Source: CAYSQW01 sp964433135
GTDB lineage: Bacteria; Acidobacteriota; Aminicenantia; Aminicenantales; Aminicenantaceae
DNA: 64,000 nt
NCBI GenBank assembly: GCA_964433135.1
Contig: CAYSQW010000012.1
Span: 12,793-76,792 of the forward strand
Reading direction: 5' to 3'
The translations under genes and the position numbers were made by a program. Below, piece after piece: positions 58,620 through 64,000 of the stretch. The notes beneath the pieces are model-generated. The model made no database searches. It was not told the origin of the DNA and saw only the letters and a program-made list of their open reading frames with translations. How positions within the stretch are numbered: the stretch's first letter is position 1; every line of letters begins with the position of its first letter.

Positions 58620-59987
58620 ATGAGAAAATATTTTTCCATCGGTCTGATCGTTCTCAGCCTGTCATTTACCGCCATCGCCCAGGAGTACGGCGTAACGGCC
58701 GTCCGGGACGTGCAGAATATCCTGACCGTGCACGAACGCGCCCGTTTGATGGAAGGATGGCTGCACTGGCGCCTGGATCATCTTCTTCCCGAGATCATGC
58801 GGAGGGAGGGGATCGACATGTGGGTGATCGTATGCGGTGAAAACAATGAAGATCCGGTCTATTTGACCATGATGCCGGAACCCGCCCTGATGGCGGCCGG
58901 AACCACCATCCTGGTGTTTTATGACCGCGGGAAAGAGCTCGGTGTCGAACGTACGATCTCGGGAGCCTATGTCCCGATCGATCACCTTTACGGATCGTTT
59001 CCGCGCTCGGATAAAGAGGATCGTTTTGAAAGGCTGGCCGATTTCATCAGGGAGAGGGATCCCGGCAAAATCGGTATCAATATCTCCGAAGACTGGCATT
59101 TCGGCGACGGCCTGTCCGCCTCCAAGCACAAAAAGCTGACCAAGGCGCTGGGCCCGGACCTTTCCTCCAGGATGGTTTCGGCGGAACGGCTGTGCGTGGG
59201 CTGGCTGGAAACCCGCAGCCCGCAGGAGCTGAGCGTCTATCGTCACATAGGCGGGATCGCCCACGATATGATCGGCGAGATGTTTTCCAACCGGGTAATC
59301 CTTCCCGGTATCTCCACTTCGGACGATGTTGTGTGGTGGTGGCGGCAGAAGGTAAAGGACCTCGGTCTCAAAACGTGGTTTCAGCCGACACTGCGGATCC
59401 AGCGGTATGTGGAAGGCGAAGGGCTTCAGACCCTTGGCTACGGTGGGGGGGCCGTCCGTCCGGAAGATAAGATCATCCGGAGAGGCGACTTGATCCACTG
59501 TGACGTGGGTATCGTATACCTGGGACTGGCCACGGACACCCAACAGCTGGCCTATGTCTGCAGGATCGGGGAAGACGATGCGCCCGCAGGTTTGAAACAG
59601 GCGCTGAAAAACGGCAACCGCCTCCAGGATATCTTCATGCAGGAATTCAAAGCCGGCCGCTCCGGTTATGATACAGCCAAGGCGGCTCTCGAGAAAGCCG
59701 AGGCGGAAGGATTGAAACCGACCATATACACCCATCCCATCGGTTTTCACGGTCATGGCGCCGGGCCTACTTTAGGGAACTATCGAAGGGGCGTTCAACA
59801 TTCGGCCCGTGCCGATTATCCTCTTCATCTCAATACCTGTTATGCCATCGAGCTGAACAACGGCAGCATCGTGCCGGAATGGGGAGGTGAGGAAGTCAAG
59901 ATCTACCTGGAAGAAGATGCGGCCTTTACTTCTGACGGCTGCCGCTTTATCGACGGCCGCGAAACCGAATTGTATCTGATCAAATAG
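58620..59987 (+). CDS. Secreted M24-family metallopeptidase (Xaa-Pro peptidase-like), copy 1
   Basis: 455 residues with AAGGAGG ribosome site. Signal peptide about 1-20 (SIGLIVLSLSFTAIAQ), N-terminal creatinase-like domain, then the pita-bread catalytic domain: metal ligands Asp in HCDVGIVYLG and ATDTQ, His in GFHGHGAGP, Glu in CYAIELNNGS and Glu in LEEDAAFT. All five ligands of the dinuclear centre are present. It should cleave N-terminal residues ahead of proline, or related peptides, outside the inner membrane. A close paralogue follows after 61 bases. Confidence 0.9.
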   Translation: MRKYFSIGLIVLSLSFTAIAQEYGVTAVRDVQNILTVHERARLMEGWLHWRLDHLLPEIMRREGIDMWVIVCGENNEDPVYLTMMPEPALMAAGTTILVFYDRGKELGVERTISGAYVPIDHLYGSFPRSDKEDRFERLADFIRERDPGKIGINISEDWHFGDGLSASKHKKLTKALGPDLSSRMVSAERLCVGWLETRSPQELSVYRHIGGIAHDMIGEMFSNRVILPGISTSDDVVWWWRQKVKDLGLKTWFQPTLRIQRYVEGEGLQTLGYGGGAVRPEDKIIRRGDLIHCDVGIVYLGLATDTQQLAYVCRIGEDDAPAGLKQALKNGNRLQDIFMQEFKAGRSGYDTAKAALEKAEAEGLKPTIYTHPIGFHGHGAGPTLGNYRRGVQHSARADYPLHLNTCYAIELNNGSIVPEWGGEEVKIYLEEDAAFTSDGCRFIDGRETELYLIK

Positions 59988-60048
59988 CTGACGGGATGAA
60001 TAATGGATGTGTTCAAATGAAAAACCACCGAAAAGGAGAAGGTCACTC

Positions 60049-61398
60049 ATGAAACGAAAAAACATCTTGGTGCTGACGGTCGTTATCCTGGCGCTTGGGC
60101 TGTCTTCCGGGGTCTTTGCTCAGGATTACGGCGTTACCGATGTGCAGGATATGCAGAATATCATGCCGCATAGGGAGCGTGTCCGGATCATGAACCAATG
60201 GCTGAAGTGGAGATTGGAGAACATCCTTCCGGATCTGATGCGGAGAGAAAACATCGATATGTGGGTGGTGATCTGTCGAGAAGCCAATGAAGGGCCCGTT
60301 TATTTCAGCCTGGCTCCTGAGCCCAGCTTCTACGCCAGCCGGACGACGATCCTGGTGTTTCATGATCGCGGGAATGAACGGGGCGTGGAGCGGTTCTCTT
60401 CCCGCAGCCGGGGAGGGGATGAATGGTACCGCCCTCTTCATAAGGATAGAAGCATGGATGGATTCCGGCAGCTGGCACAGTTCATCCGGGATCGAGATCC
60501 CCGCAGGATCGGGATCAACCGCTCGGATGACTGGTCTTTTGGGGACGGTTTGTCCGCCGCGCTGCTGGCCAAGTTGGAGGAAGCGCTGGGCGCGGAATAT
60601 GCTTCCCGTCTGGTGACGGCGGAAAAGCTTTGCGTGGGCTGGTTGGAAACCCGCAGCCCGCAGGAGTTGAGTGTGTACCGTCACATCTGCGGGATCGCCC
60701 ACGATATGATCGCCGAGATGTTTTCCAACCGGGTGATCGTTCCCGGAGTGACGACGGCTGACGATGTCGTGTGGTGGTTCCGCGAGAAGGTGTCCGAAAT
60801 GAAATTGTCTACATGGTTTCAGCCTTCCGTCTCCATCCTGAGATCGGATATGGAGGCGGCCCGCCATGAAAAAGGCGACCGCGTTATCCGGCGGGGAGAT
60901 CTTCTCCACTGTGATGTGGGCATTGTGTATCTGGGGCTCTACACGGATACTCAGCAGCATGCTTATGTTTGCCGGATCGGGGAAACGGATGCTCCGGAAG
61001 GATTGAAGGAAGGGCTGCGCCGGTGCAATCGCCTGCAGGACATTTTCATGCGGGAGTTTGAAGCCGGCCGCAGCGGCAACGAAATCCTTCGGAATTCCCT
61101 GCGGAAAGCGAAAGCCGAGGGGCTGAAACCCATGATCTACACCCATCCTCTGGGTGTCTATGGGCATGCCGCAGGGCCGACCATCGGAAGGTATGACAAA
61201 CAGGACGGGATTGCCGTCCGCGGTGATTATCCCCTGTATGCCGACACCTGCTACGCCATCGAATTGAACAACCGCTGCGTGGTTCCCGAGTGGGGGGGGC
61301 AGGAGATCCCGATCATGCTGGAGGAGGATGCCGTTTTCACTGCGGATGGATGTGAATTCCTGGACGGTCGCATGGAGAGGTTCTATCTCATCAAATAG
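60049..61398 (+). CDS. Secreted M24-family metallopeptidase, copy 2
   Basis: 449 residues from 60049 (AAAAGGAG ribosome site); the earlier in-frame start lacks one. Signal peptide about 1-23 (ILVLTVVILALGLSSGVFAQ). Metal ligands as in copy 1: HCDVGIVYLG, YTDTQ, VYGHAAGP, CYAIELNNR, LEEDAVFT. The block KLCVGWLETRSPQELSVYRH is almost identical in both copies, while copy 2 has an extra basic insertion near SRSRGGDEWYRPLHKDRSM. Tandem duplication with both active sites intact suggests divergence in substrate range. Confidence 0.9.
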   Translation: MKRKNILVLTVVILALGLSSGVFAQDYGVTDVQDMQNIMPHRERVRIMNQWLKWRLENILPDLMRRENIDMWVVICREANEGPVYFSLAPEPSFYASRTTILVFHDRGNERGVERFSSRSRGGDEWYRPLHKDRSMDGFRQLAQFIRDRDPRRIGINRSDDWSFGDGLSAALLAKLEEALGAEYASRLVTAEKLCVGWLETRSPQELSVYRHICGIAHDMIAEMFSNRVIVPGVTTADDVVWWFREKVSEMKLSTWFQPSVSILRSDMEAARHEKGDRVIRRGDLLHCDVGIVYLGLYTDTQQHAYVCRIGETDAPEGLKEGLRRCNRLQDIFMREFEAGRSGNEILRNSLRKAKAEGLKPMIYTHPLGVYGHAAGPTIGRYDKQDGIAVRGDYPLYADTCYAIELNNRCVVPEWGGQEIPIMLEEDAVFTADGCEFLDGRMERFYLIK

Positions 61399-61419
61399 CG
61401 TTGACGGCTTTCCCGGGTT

Positions 61420-63606
61420 TTACAGTCTCCAGAGAAAGGAAGCCTTGAAGAAAAAGCCGCGTTTGGTTTCGAGGAAGCGATCCACCGGGCGGTATTCTCC
61501 CTCGATGACGTCATAGCGTTCGTACAGCGATCCGTAGCCGATATGGATGACGGTTCCGGGGATATAGGTGAACGAGGCCAAAAGATCGGTCATCCACTCT
61601 TTCCGGAATGAGTTGTATTCCGCGATCGCCCGGAAGAAAAGATATTTGTTGACCTGGTAGGTGTTGCGGCTCCGGAAGATCAGGTAGTCGTATTCTTTGA
61701 CCGATTCGATCGATCGGAAAAAATCGGAATAGACCAGGCTTGCATCGAGGTGCAGTTTTTCAGAAGGGAGGAATGCGATGGTGAAGCTCGCGTCGCTGCC
61801 CCTGCCTTGATACGGGTCATCGATGTACCGGATTTTATCCTTGTAGTAATAGGAGAGATTGAGGTTGACTTTTTTCGTGATCTGGCTGGCGGCGGTGAAG
61901 CGGAAACGGCTGGTTGAAAAGCGCTTGCCCAGCCAGATTTCGTTGGAATAAGCGCCGCCGGCCAGGAAAAATGTATTTCGGAGAAGAATGAACCGGATAT
62001 CGAAGGAATTGAAGGTTTCGTACAATTCGCTGTTTCGATCGACCAGGTGAAAACTGTGGACCATGGGCTCGATACGCTGAAGCACCTTGGATTGGGGATA
62101 GAACATCCGGAGGACGCCTGTGCGCACCCGGGTAAGGCCGGTCCGGGTCAGATATCCGGTTTCCGTTTGAAAGTCATCGGAGATATCCTGAATACCCGCC
62201 ATGAGGATCCAATCGCGTGTGGAAGAGAGGTAATCGAGACAAAAAGCATGGCCGCCCCGGGCCGGACCGTCCGAATTCCCATGTGTCGCCGATTGAAAAA
62301 GATGAAAGCCCAACATGCCGGACGGGGATAGGCGGATCTGGCCGTCGGCGCCCACCACCCGATTATATCCGGATGCTCTCTCGCGCCCGGTATAGAATCC
62401 TCCGATGAAGCCGTCCTGTTTGAGGGACCTTTTGTACCGAATGATCCCGAAATGAGCGAACTGTTCGGCTGCGGTTTCGGGGAGTTCATCCATGGCATAG
62501 ATCAAAGCCAGGGAATTCTTCTCGCCGAGGCGTCCGTTGAGTTTGAATCCGGTCAGAGGGTCGACGATGTTACGGGTGTGAACCACGGCGCCCAGCGGAT
62601 CACCCCCTTGTGCGCCCCCGAAGTGGAATTTCTCCAGTCCCTCCAGGAAAAAGGGGCGTTTTTCCGGAAAGAAGAGGGAATATCTCAGATTGAAATCCAC
62701 CTGTCCGGCATCCGATTCCACCTGACTGAAATCCGGATTGTAGGTCCCATCGAAGATCAGGTGAGACGTGATGCCGTACTTGGCCGTAAGACTGATGTCG
62801 CCCACCCCCTTGGGTGAGTTCAGTTTTCCGCCTTCTCGGGTACGATTGCGGCTGTAGGTTACGGCCGGAAGGATTTCAAACAAGGTATAGTGTTTTATGT
62901 CGTGAAAAAGCAGGGGCCTTGTCTGGGTGAGGAAATTCGGGCCGATATCGGGAGATAGCGGGGGGTAAGTGGCGGCTTCCGTGCGGCGGCTGATGAAACG
63001 TTCGAAAATAACACCCATGGTGACAGGATCCTTATGGGAGAAGCGAATGCTTTTAAAAGGGATCTTCAGTTCTACGGCATAGCCCTCTTCATCGACGCGC
63101 CCCGTGCTGTACCAGACGACATCCACGCTGAAATCTTCGACTCCCCCCTCGAAGCGGGAGTCCCCCTGAATTCCGAGGGGATTGACGTACAGGGCGTAGA
63201 GGGATTGGTGGTCGTTGAACGTGTCTAGGTTGATGCAGATCCAGTCGTCGGGGCGGATATTGTCGCGGCTGTTGACCGATGTTTTTACCAGATGCGGCTC
63301 GCTGTCGAAACAGCGGAACGCGAAGTAAAGATTTTCCCGGTCATAGGCATAATAGACGATGGTCTGTTCCGACATCGCGATCTCGTAATCGGGGGTATAG
63401 GTTTTGAATCCGGTTTCCTGGGGGGCGTTCTCCCACACCGGATCGTTCAGCACCCCGTCCAGCACCGGCGGAACGGCGGTGTAATAAGGCTTGAGTAATT
63501 GGTAGGTTTCCTGTGCGGCTGCCGAGAGCATCCCGGTCAACAACAGCAGCGGGAGGATGAATATTTCTTTAAAAAGGCGGCGTGTTCGCGAAGCGGGTTG
63601 AATCAT
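61420..63606 (-). CDS. DUF5916 outer-membrane protein with CBM9-like N-terminal domain
   Basis: 728 residues. Signal peptide (about residues 11-31, IFILPLLLLTGMLSAAAQE). Residues about 40-230 resemble the family 9 carbohydrate-binding fold: PPVLDGVLNDPVWENAP, YYAYDRENLYFAFRCFDSEP, DWICINLDTFNDHQSLYAL, GYAVELKIPFKSIRF. The rest is a DUF5916 barrel with many alternating strands and a final SFLWRL. Such proteins are common in Bacteroidota, Acidobacteriota and Aminicenantes; function unknown, perhaps glycan or peptide binding at the surface. It converges with the M24 pair (21-base gap). Confidence 0.88.
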   Translation of the reverse strand: MIQPASRTRRLFKEIFILPLLLLTGMLSAAAQETYQLLKPYYTAVPPVLDGVLNDPVWENAPQETGFKTYTPDYEIAMSEQTIVYYAYDRENLYFAFRCFDSEPHLVKTSVNSRDNIRPDDWICINLDTFNDHQSLYALYVNPLGIQGDSRFEGGVEDFSVDVVWYSTGRVDEEGYAVELKIPFKSIRFSHKDPVTMGVIFERFISRRTEAATYPPLSPDIGPNFLTQTRPLLFHDIKHYTLFEILPAVTYSRNRTREGGKLNSPKGVGDISLTAKYGITSHLIFDGTYNPDFSQVESDAGQVDFNLRYSLFFPEKRPFFLEGLEKFHFGGAQGGDPLGAVVHTRNIVDPLTGFKLNGRLGEKNSLALIYAMDELPETAAEQFAHFGIIRYKRSLKQDGFIGGFYTGRERASGYNRVVGADGQIRLSPSGMLGFHLFQSATHGNSDGPARGGHAFCLDYLSSTRDWILMAGIQDISDDFQTETGYLTRTGLTRVRTGVLRMFYPQSKVLQRIEPMVHSFHLVDRNSELYETFNSFDIRFILLRNTFFLAGGAYSNEIWLGKRFSTSRFRFTAASQITKKVNLNLSYYYKDKIRYIDDPYQGRGSDASFTIAFLPSEKLHLDASLVYSDFFRSIESVKEYDYLIFRSRNTYQVNKYLFFRAIAEYNSFRKEWMTDLLASFTYIPGTVIHIGYGSLYERYDVIEGEYRPVDRFLETKRGFFFKASFLWRL

Positions 63607-63836
63607 GATCCCTCTCTTTTTTTTTGTTTTTCATTCCATCGCAATTCATTTATTGTATTTTACTTTTCTCCATATACCGAGGTGTCGGTTGATATCACGA
63701 GGTTTGTTTTTTTATACGGAAAAACACCGAAGAAAGTTTGAATCATGCGGGAAAATTGAAGGAGAATACTAAAATCCTCTTGTGGAAACGCAGGATTCGA
63801 CCCTCTCTTTCGATCCCGTATCGTCACCCCGCCGGA
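63607..63836. other. Intergenic, start of the right-edge non-coding region
   Basis: AT-rich at first (promoter region of the DUF5916 gene on the minus strand, no clear box pair), then ordinary composition. I see no gene on either strand. Confidence 0.5.
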
Positions 63837-63865
63837 TTGACATGACGCCCCAAAGTCACTATAAT
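63837..63865 (+). promoter_or_regulatory. Perfect consensus sigma-70 promoter at the right edge
   Basis: TTGACA (63837-63842), exactly 17 bases, TATAAT (63860-63865): every position matches consensus. The next 135 bases to the edge hold only very short frames, so the transcript's gene or RNA lies mostly outside the window. Confidence 0.8.
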
Positions 63866-64000
63866 CCCTTCCCGTAACGGATAGGTGATTTTGGCTTTCC
63901 TGTAACGACCGAATGAAAAGATTTTCTTCGAGAAACCGAATTTCATCCGTTTGATCGGCGGATCAGCGATCGGATATATTTTATGAGAGTGGGCGGTTAG

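Noticed and set aside
1..64000. CRISPR arrays, insertion sequences, prophage and integrase genes
   Set aside because: I looked for regular direct repeats, transposase or integrase motifs and found none; gene content is consistent with a stable chromosomal segment.

Overview
The window is one densely coded stretch of a bacterial chromosome: about 46 protein genes, no rRNA, tRNA, CRISPR array or insertion sequence that I can see, and GC content by eye in the mid-fifties. The family mix (GWxTD protein, DUF4097 pair behind an ECF sigma/anti-sigma couple, DUF5916 outer-membrane protein, secreted M24, M14 and C69 peptidases, PD40-TPR protein, GT-C membrane proteins) and a trimeric NAD-linked [FeFe] hydrogenase suggest an anaerobic, peptide- or sugar-fermenting Gram-negative. 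Candidatus Aminicenantota or a relative of Acidobacteriota fits best. This is inference from gene families; no rRNA is present to settle it. Housekeeping promoters are easy to read: many genes carry a TTGACN/TATAAN pair, usually with a 17-bp spacer.

1-13 kb: a GWxTD protein cut by the left edge, a methyltransferase coupled to tatA, lepA, a large single-pass membrane protein of unknown role, and a co-directional run (unknown protein, TPR-like lipoprotein, mtnA, tsaD). 9.6-15.4 kb: two paralogous GT-C membrane glycosyltransferases flank a DPM1-like GT2 enzyme that could supply their lipid-linked sugar donor.

15.6-25.5 kb: a complete, tightly overlapping shikimate operon, aroF-aroB-aroD-aroE/K(fusion)-aroA-aroC, then a chorismatase-like gene (FkbO/Hyg5 type) coupled to aroC by an ATGA overlap, then a secreted PD40-TPR protein with a c-type heme motif. 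A 19-bp palindrome lies between the -35 and -10 boxes of the operon promoter. 25.6-32.5 kb: TolC-like protein, two cell-surface glycosyltransferases, and a 1030-residue FAD/Fe-S oxidoreductase with a Met/Pro-rich tail. 32.6-35.7 kb: ECF sigma, anti-sigma and two DUF4097 proteins on the minus strand. 35.9-41.6 kb: purM, a beta-barrel protein, a frameshifted remnant of a YfbK-type VWA protein, a large M14 peptidase and another barrel-like protein.

41.7-53.8 kb is the most distinctive region: a redox-controlled hydrogenase island. A single-domain response regulator diverges from rex, which has a near-perfect Rex operator just upstream of a consensus promoter. Rex is followed co-directionally by a cache-HAMP histidine kinase, a small [2Fe-2S] protein, hydB, hydA, hydG, hydC, hydE, a second response regulator of the same subtype, and hydF. 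HydG has a non-canonical C-terminal cysteine motif (CTAGYRC instead of CTACYR). 53.9-64 kb: a LolD-like ATPase without a permease, small secreted proteins, a C69 peptidase, a DUF1648 protein, a tandem pair of secreted M24 peptidases and a DUF5916 outer-membrane protein. A textbook promoter points out of the right edge.
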